Below are positions 27,104 through 40,244 of a DNA stretch of 63,493 bases, piece after piece; position 1 is the stretch's first letter; each line of letters begins with the position of its first letter. The notes under the pieces were generated by a model. The model ran no database searches and had not been told where the DNA came from. It saw only the letters and a list, made by a program, of their open reading frames with translations. Source of the stretch: Dolomitihabitans soli (GTDB taxonomy: Bacteria; Actinomycetota; Actinomycetes; Streptosporangiales; Streptosporangiaceae); assembly GCF_022213955.1 (NCBI RefSeq), contig NZ_JAKNTW010000026.1, forward strand, positions 1 through 63,493, given 5' to 3'. The translations under genes were made by a program, and so were the position numbers.

Positions 27104-27964
27104 TCAGCTCTTGCCTGAGATTGTCACGTCTTTGATTTGGACGCCCACCTTGGGGGCGGTGTTGTCTGCGAGAAAGCCGCCCTTGGCCACCTTGTCAAGG
27201 ATGTCCATTCCCTTGGTGACCGTACCGAATGGTGTGTACTGCGGAGGTAGCGACTTGGTCTCATCGCCGTAGATGAGGAAGAACTGGCTGCCGTTGGTGT
27301 TCGGTCCGCTGTTGGCCATGGCGACGACGCCCTTGCCGTACTCCATCCCGCCGAGGTTCTCGTCGGCGAAGGTGTAGCCGGGGCCGCCCTGGCCGTCGGT
27401 GGTGCCCTTGCCGTCGGCCTTGGCCAGCGGGTCGCCGCACTGCAGGATCGCCAGGCCGCCCGCGCCGGGGGTCACCAGCCGGTGACACTTGGTGCCGTCG
27501 AAGAAGTTCTTCCCGGCCAGGAAGGCGAACGAGTTGACGGTGCACGGGGCCTTCATCGGCTCCATGTCGACAACGATCTCGCCCTGGCTGGTGTCGAACG
27601 TCATCCGCTCGGCCTTCAGGTCCGGCTTGGCCGGCGGGGTGCCGACCTTCTTCGCCGGGCCGCCCTTGGCGTCCGCCGGATAGGAACAGCTCACCTTGGT
27701 GGCGTCGATCGGGGTGGGCTGGACCGTCGGCGGCTGACTCGCCGAGGGGACCGCGGACGGACTGGCCGACGCGTCGGTCGGGGAGTCGCTCCCGGTGAGC
27801 CAGGTGGTCACGGCCACCACCCCGCCGATCACGACCAGGACGCCCACCGTGGAGCCGATGACGGCCGTACGCTTGGCCCTGGCCTCGCGTTCTGCCCGGC
27901 GCTGCATCTGCCGCTCGTAGTGCTCACGCGCCAGCTGTTTCTGGCGCTCCTTGCCGGTTGCCAC
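27104..27964 (-). CDS. Membrane-anchored cyclophilin-type peptidyl-prolyl isomerase
   Basis: 286 aa. A charged N-terminus rich in Arg, Lys and Glu, one transmembrane helix (AVIGSTVGVLVVIGGVVAVTTWL region, about residues 38-60) and a Ser/Pro linker precede an extracytoplasmic cyclophilin domain. The active-site Arg (KCHRL) and the NGSQFF motif are intact, so it should isomerise proline bonds in secreted proteins. GGAGGG precedes the GTG at 27964. It is paralogous to the gene at 31882-32790, and both share a promoter block. Confidence 0.9.
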   Translation of the reverse strand: MATGKERQKQLAREHYERQMQRRAEREARAKRTAVIGSTVGVLVVIGGVVAVTTWLTGSDSPTDASASPSAVPSASQPPTVQPTPIDATKVSCSYPADAKGGPAKKVGTPPAKPDLKAERMTFDTSQGEIVVDMEPMKAPCTVNSFAFLAGKNFFDGTKCHRLVTPGAGGLAILQCGDPLAKADGKGTTDGQGGPGYTFADENLGGMEYGKGVVAMANSGPNTNGSQFFLIYGDETKSLPPQYTPFGTVTKGMDILDKVAKGGFLADNTAPKVGVQIKDVTISGKS

Positions 27965-28008
27965 TGCCGTCCACCCTCCGAGTGTCCGCTTATGAACTAA
28001 CTGAGGTG

Positions 28009-28025
28009 GGCGAATCGTATCGGCC
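28009..28025 (-). promoter_or_regulatory. Promoter block of the first cyclophilin gene
   Basis: Read on the minus strand this is GGCCGATACGATTCGCC, containing a -10-like TACGAT (28014-28019). It matches 16 of 17 bases at 32831-32847 upstream of the paralogous cyclophilin. The preservation outside the coding region supports a regulatory role. Confidence 0.6.
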
Positions 28026-28114
28026 AACGGGTAATGGTTCGCAGCCCGGCGACCCGCACCGGTACCCTTCGGTTACATTCCCATCCGCATTCTTGACGAG
28101 ATCAACTGAGGCAG

Positions 28115-28795
28115 ATGCTGATCGCCGGCTTCCCCGCAGGGTCCTTCCAGGCCAACTGTTACGTCGTCGCGCCCGCCGCCGGCGAGGAGTGCGTGATCGT
28201 CGATCCGGGGCAGGACGCGGTCGACGGCCTCGACGACCTGCTGCGCGAGCACCGGCTGAAGCCGGTCGCGGTGCTGGCCACGCACGGCCACATCGACCAC
28301 GTCTGGTCGGTGGCGCCGGTGTGCGGGGCGCGTGACGTCCCGGCGTGGATCCACCCGGAGGACCGTCACCTGCTGAGCGATCCCGCCGCGGGCTGGGGTG
28401 TGACGTCCGCGCAGCTCTTCGGCGGAATCACGCTGTCGGAGCCCGACGACGTCAGGGAGCTCGTCGACGGCGCGGTGCTCGATCTCGCGGGCCTCTCGCT
28501 CACCGTCGACCACACCCCTGGCCATACCCGGGGGTCGGTGACGTTCAGGCTGGCGGACGAGCACGTGATGTTCTCCGGAGACCTGTTGTTCGCCGGCTCC
28601 ATCGGCCGCGCCGACCTGCCCGGCGGCGACTACCCGACGATCCTGCGCAGCCTGGCCGACAGGTGCCTGCCGCTGCCGGACGAGACGGTCGTGCTGCCCG
28701 GCCACGGACCACAGACCACGATCGGCCACGAGCGCGCCACGAATCCCTACCTGAGGGAAGCCGCGCCGTACGCCGGTCCCACCAGGGGAATCTGA
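28115..28795 (+). CDS. MBL-fold metallo-hydrolase, glyoxalase II-like
   Basis: 226 aa metallo-beta-lactamase fold. The metal motif THGHIDH (HxHxDH) and later His/Asp ligands ([26 protein letters not shown]) are complete, so a dinuclear zinc hydrolase is expected. The group includes hydroxyacylglutathione-hydrolase-like thioesterases, but actinomycetes lack glutathione; a mycothiol adduct or other thioester is possible. It sits 6 nt ahead of hisS, a conserved linkage in actinobacteria. The exact substrate is unknown. Confidence 0.85.
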   Translation: MLIAGFPAGSFQANCYVVAPAAGEECVIVDPGQDAVDGLDDLLREHRLKPVAVLATHGHIDHVWSVAPVCGARDVPAWIHPEDRHLLSDPAAGWGVTSAQLFGGITLSEPDDVRELVDGAVLDLAGLSLTVDHTPGHTRGSVTFRLADEHVMFSGDLLFAGSIGRADLPGGDYPTILRSLADRCLPLPDETVVLPGHGPQTTIGHERATNPYLREAAPYAGPTRGI

Positions 28796-28801
28796 GAGAG
28801 A

Positions 28802-30054
28802 ATGAGCTTTCAAGCGCCGAAGGGCGTCAAGGAGTACATCCCGCCGCAGGCCGAGGTCTACCAGGCGATCCGCCGCCGGTTCGCGGAGGCCGTCGGCCGC
28901 GCCGGCTACGGCTACCTGGAGACCGCCGTCTTCGAGGACACCCAGCTGTTCGCCCGCGGTGTGGGCGAGTCCACCGACGTGGTGAGCAAGGAGATGTACA
29001 CCTTCACCGACCGCGGCGGCAGATCGCTGACGCTGCGCCCGGAGTTCACCGCGGGCGTCGTGCGCGCGGTCCTGGAGTACGGCCTGCACCGCGGGCAACT
29101 GCCGGTGAAAGTCTGGACCGAGGGGCCCGTCTTCCGCGCCGAGGCGCCCCAGGAGGGCCGCTACCGGCAGTTCTATCAGCTCGACCTGGAGGCGATCGGC
29201 AGCGAGGATCCGGCGGTCGACGTCGAGACGATCGCCGTCGCCTGGGGGTGGTACGCCTCGCTCGGCCTCACCCGGGTGCGCCTGCTGCTCAACTCGCTGG
29301 GGTGCAGGGAGTGCCGCCCGATCTACCGTGCGCGGCTGCAGGAGTTCCTGCGCGGGCTCGACCTCGACGAGGCGACGAGGGCGCGGATCGAGATCAATCC
29401 GTTGCGCGTGCTCGACGACAAGCGCCCCGAGGTGCAGCGGCAGGTCGAGAACGCGCCGCTGATCGGCGACCACCTGTGCGCCGGCTGCAAGTCCTACCAC
29501 GACCGGGTCCGCGAGCTGCTCGGCGACCTGTCGATCCCCTGGGAGGACAGCCCCAGACTGGTCCGCGGCCTCGACTACTACACGCGCACGGCCTTCGAGT
29601 TCGACCACCCGCTGCTCGGCGCCCAGTCCGGCATCGGCGGGGGAGGACGCTACGACGGCCTGTCCGAGGCCATCGGCGGGCCCGCGCTGCCGGGCATCGG
29701 CTTCGGCCTCGGGCTCGACCGCACGATGATCGCCCTGGCGCGCGAGGGCGTGGAGCTCACCGTTCCGCCACGCTGCCAGGTGTACGGCGTGCCGCTGGGC
29801 GAGGACGCCGCACGCCGGATGTTCTCGCTGGTCGCCGGGCTCCGGGCGGAGGGGATCGCCGCCGACATGGCGTACGGCGGCAAGGGGCTCAAGGGCGCGA
29901 TGAAGGGCGCCGACCGTTCGGGAGCGAGGTTCGCGCTGATCCTGGGCGAGCGAGATCTCCAGGCGCACGCCGTACAACTGAAGGACCTGACCACCGCAGA
30001 GCAGACCGAGGTGCCGCTGGCCCAGGTCGCAGACGTCTTGAAGGGGAAACTCTC

Positions 30055-30058
<4 letters not shown>
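28802..30058 (+). CDS. hisS: Histidyl-tRNA synthetase
   Basis: 418-aa class II synthetase that charges tRNA-His. Motif 2 (around [21 protein letters not shown]), the histidine-specific loop [15 protein letters not shown] and motif 3 ([15 protein letters not shown]) are all present, followed by a C-terminal anticodon-binding domain. The ATG is preceded by GAGAGAGA. Its stop overlaps the aspS GTG by 4 nt, so the two synthetases form a coupled pair. Confidence 0.96.
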
Positions 30059-31785
<1,727 letters not shown>

Positions 31786-31788
31786 CAC

Positions 31789-31833
31789 GAACACGTACGG
31801 CCACCGCCCGCGAGGCGGTGGCCGTACGTGTTC
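31789..31833. terminator. Perfect 20-bp bidirectional terminator
   Basis: Arms 31789-31808 and 31814-31833 are exact inverted complements with a 5-nt loop. It begins 3 nt after the aspS stop and faces the convergent cyclophilin gene, so it should terminate both. It lacks a U-tract. Confidence 0.88.
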
Positions 31834-31881
31834 TCGGATCGGCGGGAGTGACCTGTGACCCTGGTCACACCGGCGTCGGGG

Positions 31882-32790
31882 TCACTTGGTGGAGAGCCGC
31901 ACGTCCTTGATGATCACGGGGATCTTCGGCGCGTGCGAGCCGCCGTCACCCGTCGCGTCCGCCTTGTTGATGATCGCGCCGCCCTCGGCCACCTTGTCGA
32001 GGACCTCCATCCCCTTGGAGATCGTGCCGAACGGCGTGAAGGCGGCCTCCTGGTCGAGCTGGGTGTTGTCGTCGCCGAAGGAGAGGGCGAACTGACTGCC
32101 GTTCTGGTTGGAGGCCTCGGGCGCCTGGGCCATGAAGACCGTGCCGCGCCGGTAGGACATCCCGCCCAGGTTCTCGTCGTCGAAGACGTAGCCGGAGCTG
32201 CCCTGGCCGTCGGTCACGTTCTTGCCGTCGGCCTTGGCCTGCGGGTCACCGCACTGCAACATCGCCAGGCCCGAGTTGTCGGGCACGGCGAGGCGGTGGC
32301 ACTTGGTGCCGTCGTAGAAGTTCTTCTTGGCCAGGAAGGCGAAGGAGTTGACCGTGCAGGGGGCCGCCTTGGTGGCCAGGTCGATCACGATGTCGCCCTG
32401 GCTGGTGGCCAGCGTCATTGTCTTCCACCTCAGGCTGGGCTTCGCCGGGGGCCTGCCCACGTCCTTGGCGGGACTGGCGCTGGTGTCATCCCGGTAGTCG
32501 CACCTGCCGGCGGCCGGCTTCAGCTTGCTGCTCGGCAGGGCCGTCGGCGTCGCCTCCGCCGTGGTGGAGGGGGCCGCGCTTGGGGTGGCCGCGGCATCGG
32601 TGCTCTTGTCGGCGCCGCCGAGCAGAGTCGTCGCCGCGATGATGCCGCCCACCACGACCACGACCCCGACCCCCGCCCCGAGCGCGATGTTGCGCTTGGA
32701 CTTGGCCGCCTGCCGCTCCTCGGCGGCTCGCCGAGCCTGTCGCTCCTTGTGCTCCTGCGCCAGTTCGCTCTGACGGTCCTCGCCGCTCAC
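31882..32790 (-). CDS. Second membrane-anchored cyclophilin-like protein
   Basis: 302 aa with the same plan as the protein at 27104-27964: charged N-terminus, one transmembrane helix, Ala/Thr/Ser linker and an outside cyclophilin domain; the two domains look roughly 50 percent identical by eye. The catalytic Arg remains (KCHRL), but NGSQFA replaces NGSQFF, changing the position of CypA Phe113 to Ala. Isomerase activity may be reduced, leaving a chaperone-like role. TGGAGGA lies 8 nt before the GTG. Confidence 0.88.
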   Translation of the reverse strand: MSGEDRQSELAQEHKERQARRAAEERQAAKSKRNIALGAGVGVVVVVGGIIAATTLLGGADKSTDAAATPSAAPSTTAEATPTALPSSKLKPAAGRCDYRDDTSASPAKDVGRPPAKPSLRWKTMTLATSQGDIVIDLATKAAPCTVNSFAFLAKKNFYDGTKCHRLAVPDNSGLAMLQCGDPQAKADGKNVTDGQGSSGYVFDDENLGGMSYRRGTVFMAQAPEASNQNGSQFALSFGDDNTQLDQEAAFTPFGTISKGMEVLDKVAEGGAIINKADATGDGGSHAPKIPVIIKDVRLSTK

Positions 32791-32830
32791 CGCTATTTCC
32801 TCCAGGCATACCGATTCATGACTTTAACTC

Positions 32831-32847
32831 GGCGAATCGTACCGGCC
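32831..32847 (-). promoter_or_regulatory. Promoter block of the second cyclophilin gene
   Basis: The minus strand reads GGCCGGTACGATTCGCC, 16 of 17 identical to the block upstream of the first cyclophilin. The -10-like TACGAT is at 32836-32841. Confidence 0.6.
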
Positions 32848-33001
32848 TCGGCGTGTGAAGGACGTAAGTGACGTAATCAGGCCAACGGGGCGTAGGGGAA
32901 AGACGCCCGCCGTCCGCTACCGTGCGAGATCCACTACTCGGAACCCCGTCGCGTCCCGATCCGTAGTAGTGAACACGACCCTGCGCGCTTGGAGCCCCAC
33001 G

Positions 33002-33466
33002 ATGTTCGACGAGATCCTCGGCCTGCCGGCACACCCTCTGATCATCCACGCAGCCGTGGTGCTGACCCCGCTCGCCGTACTCGCGGCCGTGGTCTACGCG
33101 GTGCTCCCGCGCTTTCGCGCGCAGATCGCCTGGGCCGTGGTTCCGCTGTCCGTGGCGGCTCCCGTGGCGGTGTTCGCCGCCAAGCAGAGCGGCGAGCAGT
33201 TCAAGGAGCGGCTGTTCCCGGGCGGCCGGCTCCCCGAGGGCGAGCTGGGCGCCACGATCACCGAGCACCAGGGGTTCGCCACCCCGTTGCTGCTGACCTC
33301 GCTGGGCATGGCCGTGACGACCCTGGCGCTCGTCTTCGGCGCGGAGCGGATCGGCAAGGTGCCCGCCGCCGTGCTCTCGGGCGTCACCGTGCTGCTCGCG
33401 CTGGCCGTCGGCTTCTACGTGCTGCGCGCCGGGCACACCGGTGCGACGGCCGTCTGGGGCGGGTAG
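33002..33466 (+). CDS. DUF2231-like membrane protein
   Basis: 154 aa with about four hydrophobic segments. The opening GLPAHPLIIHAAVVLTPLA matches the HP-x-x-H pattern of DUF2231 proteins, some of which are predicted to bind haem through these histidines. The ATG at 33002 is favoured because the membrane protein begins there and GGAG lies 8 nt upstream; the open frame continues back to 32855 without membrane character. It is divergent from the cyclophilin and 9 nt ahead of rarA. Function unknown. Confidence 0.75.
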   Translation: MFDEILGLPAHPLIIHAAVVLTPLAVLAAVVYAVLPRFRAQIAWAVVPLSVAAPVAVFAAKQSGEQFKERLFPGGRLPEGELGATITEHQGFATPLLLTSLGMAVTTLALVFGAERIGKVPAAVLSGVTVLLALAVGFYVLRAGHTGATAVWGG

Positions 33467-33475
33467 TGTCAGTCT

Positions 33476-34783
33476 GTGGATAGTCTGTTCGACTCGGCGG
33501 CCGAGGAGGCCCACCGGGGCCAGGAGCCCCTCGCGGTGCGGATGCGCCCGCGCAGCCTCGACGAGGTTCTCGGCCAGCGCCACCTGCTGGGTTCCGGCAC
33601 CCCGCTGCGCAGGCTCGTGGAGAGCGAGGCGCCCATGTCGCTGTTCCTGTGGGGTCCGCCCGGCACCGGCAAGACCACGCTCGCCTACGTCGTCGCCGGC
33701 GTCACCGAACGCCGCTTCGTCGAGGTGTCCGCGGTCTCCGCCGGGGTGAAGGAGGTGCGCGCCGCCATCGAGCAGGCGCGCCGCGAACTCGGCATGACCG
33801 GGCGGCAGACCGTGCTGTTCGTCGACGAGGTGCACCGCTTCAACAAGGCCCAGCAGGACGCGCTGCTGCCCGCCGTGGAGAACCGCTGGGTCACCTTCAT
33901 CGGCGCCACCACCGAGAACCCGTTCTTCTCCGTCATCTCGCCGCTGCTGTCCCGCTCGCTGCTGCTCACCCTGGAGTCGCTGTCCGACGACGACGTCCGC
34001 GCCGTCCTCGCGCGCGCCGTCACCGATCCGCGCGGCCTCGACGGCCGGGCCACCCTCGCCCCCGAGGCCCTCGACCACCTCGTGCGGCTGGCCGGCGGCG
34101 ACGCGCGGCGCTCGCTCACCTACCTCGAGGCCGCCGCGCTGCTGGAGGACGAGATCACCGTCGAGGTCGTGGAACGGGCCGTCGACAAGGCCGCCGTGCG
34201 CTACGACCGCCAGGGCGACCAGCACTACGACGTGGTGAGCGCCTTCATCAAGAGCATGCGCGGCTCCGACGCCGACGCCGCCGTCCACTACCTGGCCCGC
34301 ATGGTCGAGGCGGGGGAGGACCCGCGCTTCATCGCGCGCCGCGTCGTCATCTTCGCCTCGGAGGACGTGGGCATGGCCGACCCCGGCTGCCTGCAGGTCG
34401 CGGTCGCCGCAGCCCAGGCGGTGGAGTTCATCGGCCTGCCGGAGGGCCGGATCAACCTCGCCCAGGCGGTCATCCACTGCGCGCTCGCGCCGAAGTCCAA
34501 CGCGGTGGTCAAGGCGATCGGATCGGCCGCAGACGACGTACGGCGCGGCCTGATCGGCCAGGTCCCCGGTCACCTGCGCGACGCCCACTACCCCGGGGCG
34601 AAGACGCTCGGCCACGGCGACGGCTACAAGTATCCCCACGATTTCGAGCACGGCCTGGTCCGCCAGGAGTACGCGCCGCAGGAGCTTCGCGAGCGGCGCT
34701 ACTACGAGCCGACCAGGCACGGAGCCGAGGCGGGCTTCGCCGAGCGCTGGGTCAGAATCCGTGACTTCCTGCGGAAAAGCTGA
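33476..34783 (+). CDS. rarA: Replication-associated recombination ATPase RarA
   Basis: 435-aa AAA+ protein related to RuvB and clamp loaders; acts at stalled replication forks. Walker A is GPPGTGKTT and Walker B is LFVDEVHR, with sensor 1 in IGATTENP, then the C-terminal tetramerisation and MgsA domains. The GTG start gives the usual N-terminus ([13 protein letters not shown]). A TAGTGT at 33465-33470 could be a -10 for a nearly leaderless transcript. It precedes the two small membrane proteins and alaS, a common order in actinomycetes. Confidence 0.93.
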   Translation: MDSLFDSAAEEAHRGQEPLAVRMRPRSLDEVLGQRHLLGSGTPLRRLVESEAPMSLFLWGPPGTGKTTLAYVVAGVTERRFVEVSAVSAGVKEVRAAIEQARRELGMTGRQTVLFVDEVHRFNKAQQDALLPAVENRWVTFIGATTENPFFSVISPLLSRSLLLTLESLSDDDVRAVLARAVTDPRGLDGRATLAPEALDHLVRLAGGDARRSLTYLEAAALLEDEITVEVVERAVDKAAVRYDRQGDQHYDVVSAFIKSMRGSDADAAVHYLARMVEAGEDPRFIARRVVIFASEDVGMADPGCLQVAVAAAQAVEFIGLPEGRINLAQAVIHCALAPKSNAVVKAIGSAADDVRRGLIGQVPGHLRDAHYPGAKTLGHGDGYKYPHDFEHGLVRQEYAPQELRERRYYEPTRHGAEAGFAERWVRIRDFLRKS

Positions 34784-34893
34784 TCGCGCCCGCGCGTGGC
34801 CGGTAAGCGCCTGGCGTGTTCTGCGGCACGATAGGGTCTTTCCATTCCACCCACCCTTGCGCCGGGTCACCAACGAGGGGACGGACCACCGAG

Positions 34894-35280
34894 ATGCTTA
34901 CCGCAGGAGAGGTCGCGGGCCTGATCGTCGCGATGTTCTGGGCGATCCTGGTCTGTTTTCTTGTCGTGGTGCTCGTCAAGGTCGTCCGGTTGCTCAACGA
35001 GACCACCAAGATGGTCTCCGAGCTGAGCGAGCGGGTGCTCCCCCTGCTCGACGACGTCACCGTCACGGTCACGGAGACCAACAGGCGGTTGGTCGCCGTA
35101 GAGGCGATCGCCACCGACGTCAAGCAGGTCAGCGGCCACCTGGCGGTGGTCAGCGGGGTCACCTCCACGCTGTTCACCGGGCCGCTCATCAAGATCTCCG
35201 CGCTCGGCCACGGAGTGCGGCGCGCCCTCGCGGCGCGCACGGACTCGCGGCGCCGGCCGGTCTCCTGGCGGCGCCGATGA
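34894..35280 (+). CDS. DUF948 small membrane protein
   Basis: 128 aa. One N-terminal transmembrane helix (AGLIVAMFWAILVCFLVVVLVKVV) is followed by a helical, coiled-coil-like region and a basic C-terminus ([10 protein letters not shown]). This is the DUF948 layout, also known from general-stress proteins, but the role is unknown. The ATG at 34894 is chosen because the preceding open codons from 34816 have no membrane or family character. Its TGA overlaps the start of the next gene. Confidence 0.8.
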   Translation: MLTAGEVAGLIVAMFWAILVCFLVVVLVKVVRLLNETTKMVSELSERVLPLLDDVTVTVTETNRRLVAVEAIATDVKQVSGHLAVVSGVTSTLFTGPLIKISALGHGVRRALAARTDSRRRPVSWRRR

Positions 35281-35528
35281 TCCGGCGCCTGTTCTACCTC
35301 GCCCTCGGCGCCGCCCTGGCCGTCTGGGTGATGCGCAGACTGCGGGCCCTGAGCCCCGATCACGTCGCCCGCCGCGCCGTCGGCGAGGCCGCCGACGCGC
35401 TGGCCGGTCTGCGCGCCTTCACCGATGAGGCACTGGAGTCGGCCGCCAAGCGCGAGTCCGAGTTGCGGGCCGAGTTCGGGCTCGATGTGGAAACACCAAA
35501 CACCCCTAACGCAAAGGATGGCCGCTGA
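35277..35528 (+). CDS. Small DUF6167-like protein
   Basis: 83 aa. The hydrophobic start [20 protein letters not shown] is probably one membrane helix, followed by an amphipathic segment and an acidic tail. It overlaps the DUF948 stop by 4 nt (ATGA) and ends 1 nt before the alaS start. Such small proteins are regularly found just upstream of alaS in actinomycetes (often named DUF6167); function is unknown. Confidence 0.75.
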   Translation: MIRRLFYLALGAALAVWVMRRLRALSPDHVARRAVGEAADALAGLRAFTDEALESAAKRESELRAEFGLDVETPNTPNAKDGR

Positions 35529-35529
35529 G

Positions 35530-38202
<2,673 letters not shown>

Positions 38203-38221
38203 GGACGATCCGGAGCCTCGG

Positions 38222-38701
38222 ATGAGACACGGAGTGCGGCTCGGAGTCGACGTCGGTTCCGTGCGCATCGGCGTGGCCCGCAGTGACCCGGGAGGGGTGC
38301 TGGCCACGCCGGTGGAGACCGTTCGCAGCGGCAAGGGCGACCTCGACCGCATCGCGGAGCTCGCCGCCGAGCACGAGGCCGTCGAGGTCGTGCTCGGACT
38401 GCCCACCTCGCTGTCGGGCCGCGAGGGCCAGGCGGCGGAGCGGGCCCTGGCCTTCGGCGCCAGGCTCGCCGCGCGCCTGGCGCCGACGCCGGTGCGGATG
38501 TTCGACGAGCGGCTCACCACGGTGACGGCCCAGCAGGGGTTGCGGGCCAGCGGTGTGCGGGCGAAGAAGCAGCGTTCGGTGGTGGACCAGGCGGCCGCCG
38601 TGGTGCTCCTGCAGGCCGCCCTCGAGTCGGAGCGAGCCACCGGCGTCCCGCCGGGCCGTGCCGTACAGGTGGCGGGCTCCGGTGAGGAAACCGGCCGGTG
38701 A
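38222..38701 (+). CDS. ruvX: RuvX/YqgF-family RNase H-like nuclease
   Basis: 159-aa RNase-H fold protein. [12 protein letters not shown] carries the first catalytic Asp, FDERLTT the Glu region and [17 protein letters not shown] the final Asp. Family members process 16S rRNA 5' ends or resolve Holliday junctions. It starts 19 nt after alaS with no clear Shine-Dalgarno. The C-terminal 20 residues are low-complexity. It precedes mltG and aroE, the conserved order, but here a 379-nt gap with relic sequence intervenes. Confidence 0.9.
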   Translation: MRHGVRLGVDVGSVRIGVARSDPGGVLATPVETVRSGKGDLDRIAELAAEHEAVEVVLGLPTSLSGREGQAAERALAFGARLAARLAPTPVRMFDERLTTVTAQQGLRASGVRAKKQRSVVDQAAAVVLLQAALESERATGVPPGRAVQVAGSGEETGR

Positions 38702-38705
38702 CCTG

Positions 38706-38786
38706 CACCGGAACGTGGGGTGGGCACTGCGGCCGCTACGCCCCGCAACCCTTACCCGTGCGAGAGACTATCGCCACGTTCCGGTG
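38706..38786. repeat. 13-bp inverted repeat bracketing 55 nt
   Basis: CACCGGAACGTGG (38706-38718) and its exact reverse complement (38774-38786) bracket 55 nt. No flanking target duplication is visible. It could be a structured mltG leader, a small degenerate element, or chance. Confidence 0.5.
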
Positions 38787-38863
38787 GGCAATCCTGGAGA
38801 GAAGGCACCGCTCTCCCTCCAGATCGGGGTGATCGGAACCGGCTTGCGTCACCGGCTCCGAAG

Positions 38864-38947
38864 CATAGAATCACGAAATTCACTGACACAGAGAGCGAGT
38901 TCGTGAGATACCGGGAAGAGCTGAACAGATACCTCGGGACGCAATGA
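38864..38947 (+). pseudogene. Decayed duplicate of the mltG 3' end
   Basis: Read in the frame ending at TGA 38945-38947, this encodes ITKFTDTESEFVRYREELNR and a few more residues. The authentic MltG C-terminus is ITKFTDKESEFWQLREEFNR. Fourteen of the 20 residues are identical. Nothing upstream in the same frame resembles MltG, so only the last 25 or so codons survive. Confidence 0.7.
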
Positions 38948-39080
38948 TGTCCGGTGGGACGCCCCCCATCCCGTCAGGGCAACCGAACGGACGGCCGCAC
39001 CCGTGCCGTTCGGTACCGTCCTCGGCATGGCACCCGCTTGACGCCAGGCCGTTCGTACCGGGAGATTGGCCAGCGCACCT

Positions 39081-40244
39081 ATGAATGATCTCGACATGGA
39101 CCTCCTGCTCGGCGCCGAGGACGACGACGGTCGCTCCCGGCGTCGCTCTCGCCCGTCCAGCGGCCGGAGCCGGCGGGGCCGCCGGCGGCGCAGGCGCCGC
39201 AACCGGGGCGGGTTCCTCGCCCCCATGCTCGCCGTGATCGTGCTGGTGGGCATCCTGGGCGGCGGAGGCTACTTCGGCTACCACTGGCTGCAAGACGTCA
39301 TGGTCCCCGACGACTTCACCGGGGCGGGCACCGGCGAGGTGGTGGTGGAGATCCCGGACGGCGCGTCCGCCTCCGAGGTGGCCCTGACCCTGGAGAAGGA
39401 AGGGGTGGTGAAGAGCGCCAGAGCCTTCACCAACGCCATCGACGCCGCGGGTAAGAGCTCCTCTCTCCAGCCCGGCGACTACAAGATGCGCAAGGGCATG
39501 GCGGCGGCGCAGGCCGTGGACCTGCTCGACCCCAAACTGCGGCTGCTCGCCAAGATCACTCTTCCCGAGGGCCTGCGCCTCACCAAGATCTACGCCGAGC
39601 TCGCGAAGAGCACCAAGATGCCGGTCAAGGAGTTCGAGAAGGCCGCGAAGGGGCTGGAGCTGCCGCCCGGGGCGGACGGCCGTCTGGAGGGCTACGCCTT
39701 CCCCGCGACCTATGAGATCACGCCGAAGATGACTCCGACCGACATCCTCGAGAAGATGGTGGAGCGCTACGAGGACGCCGCCGAGCAGGCGGGCATGCCG
39801 GGCCAGGGTAAGAAGAAGCTCGGACACACCCAGCACGAGCTGCTCACCATCGCGAGCATCGTCCAGGCCGAGTCCGGCAGCGCGGCCGACATGCCGAAGG
39901 TCGCCCGCGTCATCTACAACAGGCTCAACCTCAAGCCGCAGCAGATGAAGCTCGGGATGGACAGCACGACCATGTACGGGCTGAACAAGTACGGCATCGC
40001 CGCCACCGACGCCGAGACCAAGAGCAAGTCGCCCTACAACACCTACCAGCACCTGGGCCTGCCACCCGGCCCGATCAGCAACCCCGGAGACCACGCCATC
40101 CAAGCCGCCCTCAACCCGGCGAAGGGCGACTGGATGTACTTCGTCACCACCGACCCGAAGAAGGGCATCACCAAGTTCACCGACAAGGAGTCGGAGTTCT
40201 GGCAGCTTCGTGAAGAGTTCAACCGTAATTACCAGGGTGGCTGA
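39081..40244 (+). CDS. mltG: Endolytic murein transglycosylase MltG
   Basis: 387 aa. An Arg-rich cytoplasmic N-terminus, one transmembrane helix (LAPMLAVIVLVGILGGGGYFG), then an extracytoplasmic YceG domain. The catalytic Glu is at about residue 264 in ASIVQAESGSAADM, with VARVIYNRL following. It cuts nascent peptidoglycan strands near the membrane to set glycan length. The ATG at 39081 is the best start, although the upstream GGGAGA would suit a TTG at 39066 only marginally. aroE starts immediately after (TGAGTG). The 3' end has a decayed copy 1.3 kb upstream. Confidence 0.92.
   Translation: MNDLDMDLLLGAEDDDGRSRRRSRPSSGRSRRGRRRRRRRNRGGFLAPMLAVIVLVGILGGGGYFGYHWLQDVMVPDDFTGAGTGEVVVEIPDGASASEVALTLEKEGVVKSARAFTNAIDAAGKSSSLQPGDYKMRKGMAAAQAVDLLDPKLRLLAKITLPEGLRLTKIYAELAKSTKMPVKEFEKAAKGLELPPGADGRLEGYAFPATYEITPKMTPTDILEKMVERYEDAAEQAGMPGQGKKKLGHTQHELLTIASIVQAESGSAADMPKVARVIYNRLNLKPQQMKLGMDSTTMYGLNKYGIAATDAETKSKSPYNTYQHLGLPPGPISNPGDHAIQAALNPAKGDWMYFVTTDPKKGITKFTDKESEFWQLREEFNRNYQGG

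Larger units (their letters stand above)
38702..39080. other. ruvX-mltG gap with relic sequence
   Basis: No intact gene. It contains a 13-bp inverted repeat with 55-nt spacer (38706-38786) and, at 38864-38947, a decayed in-frame match to the mltG 3' end. After that come 119 nt with no recognisable feature except GGGAGA at 39060-39065, which is too far from the mltG ATG to be its Shine-Dalgarno. Confidence 0.6.

Noticed and set aside
38720-38947. A 75-codon ORF ending in the MltG-like tail, considered as an intact small gene.
   Set aside because: Only its last 25 or so codons resemble MltG; the first 50 do not resemble anything and overlap the inverted repeat. It is better treated as a relic.
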